40,316 nt of DNA, taken from NCBI GenBank assembly GCA_028713675.1, contig JAQTNV010000033.1, forward strand, positions 1-40,316, written 5' to 3'. Under the pieces are notes generated by a model, which saw nothing but the letters and a program-made list of their open reading frames with translations, ran no database searches and was not told the DNA's origin. This DNA comes from a bacterium (GTDB lineage: Bacteria; Desulfobacterota; JAPLJL01). Below are positions 7,596-14,955 of the stretch, in pieces. Positions within the stretch are counted from its first letter, which is position 1. The number at the start of each line of letters is the position of its first letter. The position numbers and the translations under genes were made by a program.

Positions 7596-8332
7596 TTCGG
7601 CTCCTCTCCCGCGGCGAAGCACATGAACGCATCTTCCAGAGTGGAACATTTCGACTGGTCGAGTAGTTCCCCGGGTTTTCCCAGCGCGATCAATTTTCCG
7701 TCCCGGATCAGGCCCAGCCGGTCGCAGTGAACGGCCTCATCGAGATGATGGGTGGTGATGAGCAGGGTCACGCCCTTCCGCTGGAGCTCGTTAAAGTGCT
7801 CCCAGAAGGCGCGGCGGAGCTCGGGGTCAACCCCGGCGGTGGGCTCGTCCAGAAGCAGGAGCCGGGGCTCATGGACCATGGCGCAGGCGAGAGAAAGCCT
7901 CCGCTTCATTCCCCCGGAAAGGTTGCCGGCCAGGCTTCTTCTCCGCGCGGTCAGTTCCACCAGATCAAGAAGCTCCCGGATCCGCCCGGCGGATTTTCCC
8001 CGGGGCAGGCCGTAAAGACTGGCGAAGAACGCGATATTCTCCTCCACGGAAAGATCGGGGTAAATGGCCTCCCCCTGGGTCATGTAACCGACGGAGCTCT
8101 TGATTTCCTGGTGGGGGGGCTTCCGTCCCAGGACCTCCACGGTCCCGGAGGTCGGCCTCATGATCCCGACCAGGAGCCGCATCAGCGTGGTCTTGCCCGA
8201 CCCGTTGGGCCCGATCAGGCCGAAGTTCTCCCCGGCCTTGATTTCCAGATCGAGTCCCGTCAACGCCTGACGGCTCCCGAAGGTTTTAACCAGGTTGGCG
8301 GTTTTGAGAACAGTTTCGGGTAATGATGACAT
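7592..8332 (-). CDS. ABC transporter ATP-binding protein
   Basis: The nucleotide-binding subunit of the ABC-2 exporter, 246 residues, cytoplasmic. Walker A GPNGSGKT is at 41-48, the Q-loop Gln at 86, the signature LSGGM at 138-142, Walker B LLLLDEPTAGVD with D162 and E163, and the switch His in TTHHLDE near 195. It has the DrrA/CcmA/NatA-type organisation. The permease start overlaps its stop (GTGA). The first 31 codons and about 50 bp upstream are duplicated as a broken copy at 25790-25938. No clear ribosome-binding site precedes the ATG. Confidence 0.95.
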   Translation of the reverse strand: MSSLPETVLKTANLVKTFGSRQALTGLDLEIKAGENFGLIGPNGSGKTTLMRLLVGIMRPTSGTVEVLGRKPPHQEIKSSVGYMTQGEAIYPDLSVEENIAFFASLYGLPRGKSAGRIRELLDLVELTARRRSLAGNLSGGMKRRLSLACAMVHEPRLLLLDEPTAGVDPELRRAFWEHFNELQRKGVTLLITTHHLDEAVHCDRLGLIRDGKLIALGKPGELLDQSKCSTLEDAFMCFAAGEEPK

Positions 8333-8384
8333 TAATTTTCCCGGGCCTGCATCAGTATTTTCAGCCCCAACCTGCTTTACTCAT
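8240..8384. repeat. Duplicated segment, copy A (5' end of the ABC ATPase gene)
   Basis: About 140 bp covering the first 31 codons of the ATPase gene and its upstream region is repeated with scattered mismatches at about 25799-25938. In both places an AT-rich minus-strand membrane-protein gene ends just beyond the duplicated segment. Confidence 0.85.
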
Positions 8385-8502
8385 GATTAAAAAACGAGAT
8401 TTAACTTGAAAAGAGAATCCAAGGGGCGAACAAAGTCATTCTGCTTAAATCAATGATTTGTTTTTGTGTTGACTGCAGTTTGAAGAAAATCTATCGATAA
8501 AA

Positions 8503-9546
8503 TTAAGACATAAATGAAATAACATCAAGAATAATAAAAATTACCAAAACAATAACAATTGATTTATATTCGAACATCCTCGAACAATGTTCGCCTTTTC
8601 TTTCGTATATTCTGCCGGATATTCCAAAAATTATCATGACTAATAAAACAATAATAAGACTGTTGAGATGGAGTTTTTCAATCAATGTAAATTGAATGAT
8701 TTCCGGTAATTTTGATTGGTAAATTAATTGGGAACCCAATATGCCGAAAAGACTCGCCAGCACAATTCCAAATCGAGAATCCATGTTACCAGGCGAGAGA
8801 ATAAAACCAATAAAAACAATAAGCAGTGAAATTAACAAAGTTAGAGAAGATTTAATAAAAAACTTAAGCCCACTATCTCTTTCAATTGTTACTTCGCAAG
8901 AATATCTTGAATAAAAAAACTTTTCTTGATTGCCTTTACTGTTAATTTCGTCATATTCTCTTGGTGACACTTGACAGGGAACTTCTGGTAAGGGTTCCCA
9001 GCCTCTTATATCAGGAGCATTATATAAACCGCTTTGATTGCGAATTGTATATAAGGTTACATGATCTGTATCTTCTGTTGGTTCAATTATTATTTTCAAA
9101 TGTTGTTTGTCCAAAGGAAACTTTTCGAAATTCAACATGGAATGAAAAACTCCATTATATCTTTGCATACTGCAGGTAATACCGCGTCCACATCCAAACG
9201 TATCTAAATCCCCATCTTTTTCAACTTGTCCATTCATAAATTCAATTTTAGGGATTAAATCGCCTTGCCATTCCAAAAATACATACAGGTTCGCCTCAAA
9301 AGTTCCCATTTGATAATCTAAATTCCAGATATCATTAATTTTAATATGAATATTAACCTGCTCTGGTTTTTTTGATTTATTTAAATCTGAGTTGTCGGAA
9401 ACTTTAATAGATTTAGTGAATTTTCGATAATTACTATTTTCATTAGCGGGACAAACAGGGGAATAAAAGGTGATAATAATTAGAAAAAATATCGCCGAAT
9501 AAAAATGTTTGGCAGTTGGTTTATTATTAAACACCGGTTTTCTCAC
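8503..9546 (-). CDS. Prokaryotic Cys-loop receptor-like pentameric ligand-gated ion channel
   Basis: A 347-residue protein with the pLGIC layout: a signal peptide (hydrophobic core 16-30), an extracellular beta-sandwich domain (about 62-228), then four transmembrane helices at about 229-250 (M1), 257-276 (M2), 292-312 (M3) and 327-345 (M4). The ligand-domain hallmarks are INDIWNLDYQMGTFEANLYVFLEW-like strands and the Pro loop FPLDKQ at 143-148. Two extra cysteine pairs (C119/C125 and C191/C217) could form disulfides, although bacterial members normally lack the Cys loop. The gene is strikingly AT-rich compared with its neighbours, which suggests horizontal acquisition. The ligand is unknown. 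Confidence 0.85.
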   Translation of the reverse strand: MRKPVFNNKPTAKHFYSAIFFLIIITFYSPVCPANENSNYRKFTKSIKVSDNSDLNKSKKPEQVNIHIKINDIWNLDYQMGTFEANLYVFLEWQGDLIPKIEFMNGQVEKDGDLDTFGCGRGITCSMQRYNGVFHSMLNFEKFPLDKQHLKIIIEPTEDTDHVTLYTIRNQSGLYNAPDIRGWEPLPEVPCQVSPREYDEINSKGNQEKFFYSRYSCEVTIERDSGLKFFIKSSLTLLISLLIVFIGFILSPGNMDSRFGIVLASLFGILGSQLIYQSKLPEIIQFTLIEKLHLNSLIIVLLVMIIFGISGRIYERKGEHCSRMFEYKSIVIVLVIFIILDVISFMS

Positions 9547-9691
9547 GATAAAATAAGGAAAATAAACTTGGGAATAATATATATAACTAAATCCTGTAGG
9601 GTGTCAAGAAAAATAACCGAAGAGATAATCGGCAATATCCAGGGGTTAAAAGAAATATAAAAGCATTCGGGCTCGGATAATTATTTTTGTA

Positions 9692-9744
9692 GACAAACGT
9701 GAATACTCATTCCGAAAAACGTTTCATGCCGATTTACGTTTGTC
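9692..9744. promoter_or_regulatory. Spaced inverted repeat, candidate operator
   Basis: GACAAACGT (9692-9700) and ACGTTTGTC (9736-9744) form a perfect 9-bp inverted repeat separated by 35 bp. It lies between the divergent ion-channel gene and the uptake operon, 74 bp upstream of the operon start, where an operator or DNA-looping site could sit. Confidence 0.4.
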
Positions 9745-9803
9745 AGAACAGATAAAGTATTTTGATTTTTAGAATTTATATACAAATTGGATATTTGATG
9801 GTA

Positions 9804-9809
9804 TATAAT
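9804..9809 (+). promoter_or_regulatory. Minus-10 box placed for a leaderless transcript
   Basis: A perfect TATAAT ends eight bases before the ATG at 9818, so transcription would begin within about two bases of the start codon. There is no Shine-Dalgarno sequence. The -35 region is weak (TACAAA at 9781-9786, 17-bp spacing). Confidence 0.55.
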
Positions 9810-9817
9810 CAGCGGCC

Positions 9818-10621
9818 ATGAGGGCATTTCGAAAAATCATCCCGGTTTCAGCAGTGTTGGCGCTTCTCGCCTCCGGGGCCCGGGCCGAGACTCCGGCCGC
9901 CGACCAGCGTGAGGATAAAACCCTCGGATGGAGTGCCGAAGCCGACTTTGTCCAGAAATACATCTGGCGGGGGATCGATCTTCAGGATAACACCCCCTCG
10001 ATCCAACCCGAAATAATACTTGATTCTATTCCGTCCGGGGTCTATTTCACGGCGTGGGGTAATCTGGCGCTGGACGGGGATTTCCGCGAGTGGGATGAGG
10101 CGGATTTTTACGTCGGGAAATATCTGAGCCTGCTTTCCGAAAGACCGTACCGGATGGATTTCGATCTGAACTACGGTTACTCCTATTATTACCGCCAGTC
10201 CCGAAGCGAAGACACTAACGAGCTGGCTCTTTCTCTCAAGATGCCCCGGGTGCTCAAACTTCCGGCGAGGTTAAATCTCCTCCCCTCTTTCGCCGGATAT
10301 TACGGCTGGGGACACGAGGGGGGTAAGGGTACGGTTTGGCTGAAGCCCGGGATAAAACTCACGCTGACCCTCCCTTCCCCCTGGCCCGGGGCCGGGGAGC
10401 AGACGGTCAGCTGGTTTGGGACGGCCTGGTACGGCACCGGTAAGCCTGCCTATGGGCTTCCCGAGGGATGGGGCTCCCTGGAAACGGGATTGTCCGCCGT
10501 GCTTTCCTGGCGGGGGTTGAGCCTCTCACCGGCTTTCCATTATCAGTATGTCTTTCATCATTATTCTCCCTACCTGGAAAGCGAAATCTGGTTTACGCTT
10601 TCTCTTGCCTTTGAACATTGA
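9818..10621 (+). CDS. TorF/Gcw_chp-family putative outer-membrane porin
   Basis: A 267-residue outer-membrane beta-barrel candidate. The signal peptide ends in ARA-E at residues 22-24. The segment FVQKYIWRGIDLQDNTPSIQP (about residues 44-64) is the hallmark of the Gcw_chp family (conserved proteins starting with a Y-x-W-RG strand), and the rest alternates aromatic and polar strands ending in LSLAFEH. Such proteins are found beside transporters and are proposed to be porins. It is the first gene of a compact operon: the solute-binding protein starts six bases after its stop. The inferred role is passage of the operon's substrate across the outer membrane. Confidence 0.8.
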   Translation: MRAFRKIIPVSAVLALLASGARAETPAADQREDKTLGWSAEADFVQKYIWRGIDLQDNTPSIQPEIILDSIPSGVYFTAWGNLALDGDFREWDEADFYVGKYLSLLSERPYRMDFDLNYGYSYYYRQSRSEDTNELALSLKMPRVLKLPARLNLLPSFAGYYGWGHEGGKGTVWLKPGIKLTLTLPSPWPGAGEQTVSWFGTAWYGTGKPAYGLPEGWGSLETGLSAVLSWRGLSLSPAFHYQYVFHHYSPYLESEIWFTLSLAFEH

Positions 10622-10627
10622 CTTGAC

Positions 10628-11476
10628 ATGAAAAAGCTCTCCATCTGGTTTTTCGTCATTTTCGGGGCTCTCGCTCTCCGGGCGGAGGCGGCTCCGCCTC
10701 CCAACGAAATGGAACAGATCCTGCGCCGGGGAAAGCTCATCGTCGCGATACTGGGAGAGGATGTCGAGCCCTTGTTTTTCCATGACGCCCAGGGCCAGCT
10801 GCAGGGCTTTGATGTCGAACTGGCCCGGGACATCGCCGCTCGGCTGGGAGTGAATTTGGAATTCAACCGGAAGGCTAAGACCTATGATAGAGTCGTGGAG
10901 CTGGTCGCGGAGGGCGAGGCGGACGTCGCGATCTCGATGATCAGCAGCACGCTGAAACGGGCGGTGAAGGTGAGATTTTCGGATACCTATTTGACCCTCC
11001 ACCGGGCCTTGATCATCAACCGGCTGGCCCTGTCCAGGCTGGGGAAGGAAGACAGTAATATTAACGAAGTGCTGAATGAAAAAAATGTCAGGATCGGGGT
11101 GGTGGCGCACTGCGCTTACGTGGATTTCGTCCGGGAGGATTTTCCGAAGGCGGAAGTCGTGCCGATCGACAATTGGGATGCCCTCGCGGAAGGGGTAATC
11201 GAGGGCAAGGTGCTGGCCGCTTACTATGACGATGTCCAGATCAAGATGTGGCTCCGCGCCCACCCGGAGAACGCCCTCTACGCGCAGAGCGTGGTCCGGT
11301 ACGAAGCGGTTGATCCCCTGGCCTGGGCTGTACGGTGGGAGAGCAATCAATTGATCGCCTGGCTGAACCTGTACCTGCAGAAGATCAAGCAGGAAGGGAA
11401 ATACGACGAATTAATGAGAAAGTATCTGAAGGATATCCAGCAACAGCCGAAACCCGATGCGAACGGACCGCATTAA
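10628..11476 (+). CDS. Periplasmic solute-binding protein (SBP_bac_3 / amino-acid type)
   Basis: A type II periplasmic binding protein of 282 residues, similar to polar-amino-acid ABC binding proteins (GlnH/HisJ class). The signal peptide ends near LRAEA (residue 21). The core starts at LRRGKLIVAIL and contains the family motif GFDVELARDIAARLG (about 60-74), then VELVAEGEADVAISMIS and SDTYLTLHRALIIN. The C-terminal helix is QEGKYDELMRKYL. There is no ABC permease or ATPase beside it; instead the next gene is a DAACS-family carrier whose start overlaps this gene by 20 bases. The binding protein therefore probably serves that secondary carrier. Confidence 0.9.
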   Translation: MKKLSIWFFVIFGALALRAEAAPPPNEMEQILRRGKLIVAILGEDVEPLFFHDAQGQLQGFDVELARDIAARLGVNLEFNRKAKTYDRVVELVAEGEADVAISMISSTLKRAVKVRFSDTYLTLHRALIINRLALSRLGKEDSNINEVLNEKNVRIGVVAHCAYVDFVREDFPKAEVVPIDNWDALAEGVIEGKVLAAYYDDVQIKMWLRAHPENALYAQSVVRYEAVDPLAWAVRWESNQLIAWLNLYLQKIKQEGKYDELMRKYLKDIQQQPKPDANGPH

Positions 11477-12707
11477 AAAAATCCTGCTCAGCCCCTGGCT
11501 GATCCTGTCCGGCCTGGTTTTCGGCGTGATAGTCGGAATTCACGACAAGGGCCTGGCCCTGAAGATCTCTCCTTTCGGGGAAGCCTACCTGTCGCTGCTG
11601 CAGATGTGCGTGCTGCCGATCCTGATCACGGCGGTGGTTTCGAGCTTCGGACGGCTGTTAAATTCGGGCGAGGCCGGCCGATACCTGCTCCGGCTGGGGA
11701 TCGTGTTTGTCCTGGGTTTGGTGCTGGCGGGGGTTGTGGGGATTTCGGTCGGGATCTTCTCCCGGCCGGGAAACGATATCAGTCAGACCACGAAGATCGC
11801 CTTGGGCAAAAAGATCGCGGACGAGGAATTGTCCGCCGGGAAGCCGGAAGCGAAATCCTCAGGCTCGAAAAGAATGGTTCTGGATATGATCCCAGGCAAT
11901 ATCTTCAAGGCCGCGGCCGAGGGTCGGAGCCTGGCCATTCTTTTCTTTTCGGTCCTGCTCGGGATCGCCCTGGGGTTGGTCCGGTCGAACTCCAGCAGCG
12001 TAGCCCTGACCGTGGTGGATGCCTTCAACGACGCTTTTCTGAAAATCATCGGCTGGCTCATGTACGTGCTCCCGATCGGGCTTTTGGCCATCGTCGCCGG
12101 GCAGATCGCCAGCTTCGGGCTTGACCTGCTCCGGCCCATGATCAAGCTTATTACCATTACTTACGGCTGCCTGCTGATTTTGCTGGTCAGCTATAGCCTG
12201 ATCATCTGGCGCCGCGTGGGGGGATCCTACCGCAAATCGGTGACCGGCCTGAAGGAAACCCTGATGGTCGCACTCGGGACCTCCAGTAGTTTTGCCGCGA
12301 TTCCCTCGGCCCTCCGGGGCCTGCGGGACGGGCTCGGACTCGAAAGGAACACCACCAATCTGGTGGTGCCGCTCGGGATCAGCCTTAATCCGCACGGTTC
12401 AATCGCCTATTTCGGGCTCGTCACCGTTTTTATGGCGCAGTTGTACGGGGTCCAGATAGGGTTCGACGGGATGCTGATGGTTCTCCTCGGCTCAATCCTG
12501 GGGGGAGTGGCGGGAGCGGGGGCTCCCGGGGTTGTCAGTTTGGGCCTGATCGCTTACTCGCTTGCCTATCTCGGCCTGCCGACTCAAGTGGCAATCATTC
12601 TGCTCACTGCCATTGACCCAATCATTGACCCGGTCGTCACGATGACCAATGTTTACGGCAACTGCGCTTCTACGGTGCTGGTGGCCGAAGCCCCGAAAGA
12701 ATCCTAG
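11457..12707 (+). CDS. Dicarboxylate/amino acid:cation symporter family protein (DAACS/SDF) with altered binding site
   Basis: A 416-residue inner-membrane carrier of the GltPh/EAAT family. HP1 has TSSS at 275-278, HP2 GVAGAGAPG at 350-358, TM7 NPHGS at 311-315, and TM8 the DxxxD...N pattern at 387-402. Against GltPh, the TM7 signature NMDGT has become NPHGS (the Na-site Asp is His313). In TM8 the substrate Arg397 equivalent is Val394 and the Na-site Asp405 equivalent is Asn402. Acidic amino acids are thus unlikely substrates and cation coupling may differ. A 30-residue polar insert lies at about 110-140. The ATG overlaps the binding-protein gene, indicating coupled translation. Confidence 0.92.
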   Translation: MRTDRIKKILLSPWLILSGLVFGVIVGIHDKGLALKISPFGEAYLSLLQMCVLPILITAVVSSFGRLLNSGEAGRYLLRLGIVFVLGLVLAGVVGISVGIFSRPGNDISQTTKIALGKKIADEELSAGKPEAKSSGSKRMVLDMIPGNIFKAAAEGRSLAILFFSVLLGIALGLVRSNSSSVALTVVDAFNDAFLKIIGWLMYVLPIGLLAIVAGQIASFGLDLLRPMIKLITITYGCLLILLVSYSLIIWRRVGGSYRKSVTGLKETLMVALGTSSSFAAIPSALRGLRDGLGLERNTTNLVVPLGISLNPHGSIAYFGLVTVFMAQLYGVQIGFDGMLMVLLGSILGGVAGAGAPGVVSLGLIAYSLAYLGLPTQVAIILLTAIDPIIDPVVTMTNVYGNCASTVLVAEAPKES

Positions 12708-12739
12708 GCTTTTCGAAAAGCTCCGGCGCGACTTTTTTT
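12708..12739 (+). terminator. Weak candidate terminator after the uptake operon
   Basis: A 14-bp palindrome GCTTTTCGAAAAGC (12708-12721) directly follows the stop codon, and a T7 run lies at 12733-12739. The hairpin has no loop and is separated from the T run by eleven bases, so support is limited. Confidence 0.35.
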
Positions 12740-12863
12740 AAAGTTGGCATTAAATCTTCCCTCGCATTTTAAAACCAAACGAAGAAAATCCCCTGGACTA
12801 TCCGGGAATATTTCTCCCGCTTCCACGCTCCGAAATTAAAGGGGTGGATTTTCGGAAAATAAT

Positions 12864-13025
12864 TTGACATTTAAAACGAAAGGTATATTTTGAAAACACA
12901 TATAAAGGGTCCGGGGATGAATTTCCCCGGAGGTAAGAAGCTGGAGAGGGTCGGGCCGCCGCTCTGAAAATAGAGAAGGCGGCCTGTTTTCTCAATCACG
13001 GGTCAGGAAAAGAAAGGAGAAGGAG
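12864..13025 (+). promoter_or_regulatory. Promoter and structured leader L1 (candidate attenuator or riboswitch)
   Basis: TTGACA at 12864-12869 and TATTTT 16 bp later (12886-12891) form the promoter. The leader has hairpin 1 (TCCGGGGA/TCCCCGGA, 12910-12917 with 12924-12931, six-base loop). Next is the conserved block GGTCGGGCCGCCGCTC and hairpin 2 (GGCCGCC 12954-12960 with GGCGGCC 12978-12984, inner CTCT/AGAG stem) followed by TGTTTTCTC, which resembles a terminator. The ribosome-binding site is AAAGGAGA at 13013-13020. Promoter, right arm of hairpin 1 and the conserved block recur upstream of two other genes here (14822-14955 and, on the minus strand, 22281-22448). I do not recognise it as a known riboswitch class. 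Confidence 0.7.
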
Positions 13026-13736
13026 ATGGACAAACGGATCGAAAAAACAGGTAAATCGATGGGGATATGCCTTGTTTTCGGCGCCCTGCTTCTTGCGCTC
13101 TGCGCCTTGCCCGTGGCCTGCGGAGGGGGAGGAGATGATTCAAGCGTAGAGCCGCCGTCTAATGAATTTGAACCCCCGGCGAGCGGCGAAAGTACTTTGG
13201 ATGATGCCGGGAAGTTAGTGGTTGAAGATTTGATCCGCAACCTGCTGAGCCAATGGAAGAGTTATTGGAGTTTAGAATCCGTAGCCGATCTGAATCCGGG
13301 AGAACTTTGCGGGGAATTTGAAATATTGGGTCAATGGTGCGGTAACGTACAGCGCTGTTGGAAAAATACTGGAGATCAAAATGAAGGCACGTACACCTTA
13401 TATAAGAAAGGGGATTGCGACAAGGGGGCGGCTTTAATTAGAAAATATGGGTTAAGCGTGCAATATAGCGATATCGACCTTCAATTTAGTGTCTTAGACA
13501 GATTCGCGTACTTTGATATTGAATGGTATGACATCGACAACGTTCAAATCAGGGTTTCCTGTGATGTTGACCTGGCGGGGAATATTACCGGCATGGTTTC
13601 GGAGAAAATCAACGGTGAAGATGTGGGTACGGGGGTGGTAGGCGGGATTACGATCACCCAGTATTTTGTCGAATACGAGGAAAACCCTGGCGGTCTCACC
13701 CCGATTGTCGACTGGTATCCATTTGGGGAATTTTAA
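13026..13736 (+). CDS. Lipoprotein with family signal cassette and unique cysteine-containing domain
   Basis: A 236-residue predicted lipoprotein. Its N-terminus is nearly identical to that of the genes at 13907 and 14956: polar n-region, FGALLLALC core, lipobox PVAC with Cys32, then GGGGDD. Unlike those neighbours the rest is not FGE-like. After an acidic linker come an amphipathic helical region (about 58-85) and a beta-rich domain with five cysteines (CGEFEIL, WCGNVQRC, GDCDKG, RVSCDVD). I do not recognise that domain. It is controlled by leader L1. The shared signal cassette joined to an unrelated ectodomain suggests module swapping. No terminator follows before the next gene (170-bp gap without gene). 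Confidence 0.75.
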   Translation: MDKRIEKTGKSMGICLVFGALLLALCALPVACGGGGDDSSVEPPSNEFEPPASGESTLDDAGKLVVEDLIRNLLSQWKSYWSLESVADLNPGELCGEFEILGQWCGNVQRCWKNTGDQNEGTYTLYKKGDCDKGAALIRKYGLSVQYSDIDLQFSVLDRFAYFDIEWYDIDNVQIRVSCDVDLAGNITGMVSEKINGEDVGTGVVGGITITQYFVEYEENPGGLTPIVDWYPFGEF

Positions 13737-13906
13737 CCGGGGTATGCAGGTTTCATATACGGATTGGTTCGAAGCTTATTCTGATTTTTCAATGTTAGGA
13801 TCTTAACCTGGTGATGGCAAAGGATAAATAAATGAAGAAAATGGCTCATTCAGGTGTTGCAAGGACAAATAGCCTTTTATGCTTTCAAAAACGAAAGGAG
13901 AATGAA

Positions 13907-14650
13907 ATGGGTAGGCAGATCGAAAAGGTAGACAAATCATGGAGGTTTGACTTTATCTTCGGCGCGCTGCTTCTCGCCCTGTGTGTTTTCCCGCTGGCTT
14001 GCGGGGGCGGGGAAGAGGATGAAAATCTTGGATTGGCTCCCTCTAATTCGCTTTGTTCAGATTTTTCTATTATTGAGTTTGATTCATTCTATATCGCCAA
14101 ATACGAAGCGTCCAGACCGGATGCCGAGGCGTTATCCACGGGAATTAATGATTCAGAGGCCTGTTCCAAGAGGGGGGTCATGCCTTGGTATGGTGTTTCC
14201 GATCCCAGCGTGGCAAAGTATGTCTGCCAGTCCTCAAGACAAGGAGGAAGACTTTGTTCTAAGGATGAATGGCTCCAGGCCTGCGGAGCGACGGGGGAAG
14301 GGGCCAGGGTTTATCCTTACGGAAACGCTTACATAAGTAATATCTGCAATACGTGGGATAATGAGGATAATGGGGTACACTCTGTCCTGGCCACTCGCTA
14401 CTATGCGGATTGCACATCGCCGGAGCATGTTCATGACATGAGCGGAAACTTGATGGAATGGATTGAGGATACGACAGATCCGATACATCCGGAATATCTA
14501 GCCATGGGCGGATCCGTTATGGACGATGACCCTCGCAATGACGTCAGGTGTGATTCTCAAAAGACCGAAGATGAGCTAACGGCTCTTTTTACCGCCGACC
14601 CGCACAATTCGTATAGGGTCGGTTTTCGGTGCTGCATCGATAAACCCTGA
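13907..14650 (+). CDS. FGE/SUMF1-like domain lipoprotein
   Basis: A 247-residue lipoprotein: lipobox PLAC with Cys32, then GGGEEDE. The remainder (about 50-245) is a formylglycine-generating-enzyme-like C-type-lectin-fold domain: FYIAKYEAS at 61-69, PW at 93-94, GGRLCSKDEW at 113-122, YPYG at 136-139, SGNLMEW at 179-185, GGS at 201-203, GFRCC at 239-243. The closely spaced Cys pair that catalyses formylglycine formation after the GGS motif is absent, so a binding role is more likely than sulfatase activation. The start at 13907 follows AAACGAAAGGAGA, the ribosome-binding context shared by this gene family; an in-frame upstream ATG at 13832 lacks one. It is very similar to the gene at 15872. 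Confidence 0.87.
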   Translation: MGRQIEKVDKSWRFDFIFGALLLALCVFPLACGGGEEDENLGLAPSNSLCSDFSIIEFDSFYIAKYEASRPDAEALSTGINDSEACSKRGVMPWYGVSDPSVAKYVCQSSRQGGRLCSKDEWLQACGATGEGARVYPYGNAYISNICNTWDNEDNGVHSVLATRYYADCTSPEHVHDMSGNLMEWIEDTTDPIHPEYLAMGGSVMDDDPRNDVRCDSQKTEDELTALFTADPHNSYRVGFRCCIDKP

Positions 14651-14677
14651 TAATTTAATGATTTGTTCTGATGCGGA

Positions 14678-14715
14678 TTGCCCGCCTTCGCCAGATCGAA
14701 GGCGGGCAAATTTTT
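14678..14715 (+). terminator. Rho-independent terminator after the first FGE-like gene
   Basis: Stem TTGCCCGCCTTCG / CGAAGGCGGGCAA (14678-14690 with 14697-14709), six-base loop, then a T5 run at 14711-14715. Confidence 0.9.
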
Positions 14716-14821
14716 ATAAATGTAAAAATCAGACCCGGTCTTTCGTTGTGTTATTATAAAGCGGAAAGCTATTTCTGATCCCCGACTCGAAAATGAGTAA
14801 GAATGACGGTCCACGGAAAAA

Positions 14822-14955
14822 TTGACATTTGAAACAATAGGTATATCCTGACGCTAAATTTGGTAGATTCAGGGATGAAATTCCCCGGAGCTGAGAAGCC
14901 AGAGCAGGTCGGGCCGCCGCTCTGAAAAAATGTCCGAAAACGAAAGGAGAGGTAG
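14822..14955 (+). promoter_or_regulatory. Promoter and structured leader L2
   Basis: Second copy of the shared leader: TTGACA at 14822-14827 and TATCCT 16 bp later (14844-14849). Hairpin 1 is at about 14868-14889 with the same right arm TCCCCGGAG and one A-C mismatch. The conserved block GGTCGGGCCGCCGCTC starts at 14908. The 3' arm of hairpin 2 (GGCGGCC) is missing, so this copy lacks the terminator-like structure. The spacer instead runs directly into AAAACGAAAGGAGA before the ATG. Confidence 0.7.

Noticed and set aside
12895-13025. Cyclic-di-GMP riboswitch for leader L1
   Set aside because: The conserved GCAAAG and tetraloop-receptor elements of that class are absent from all three copies.
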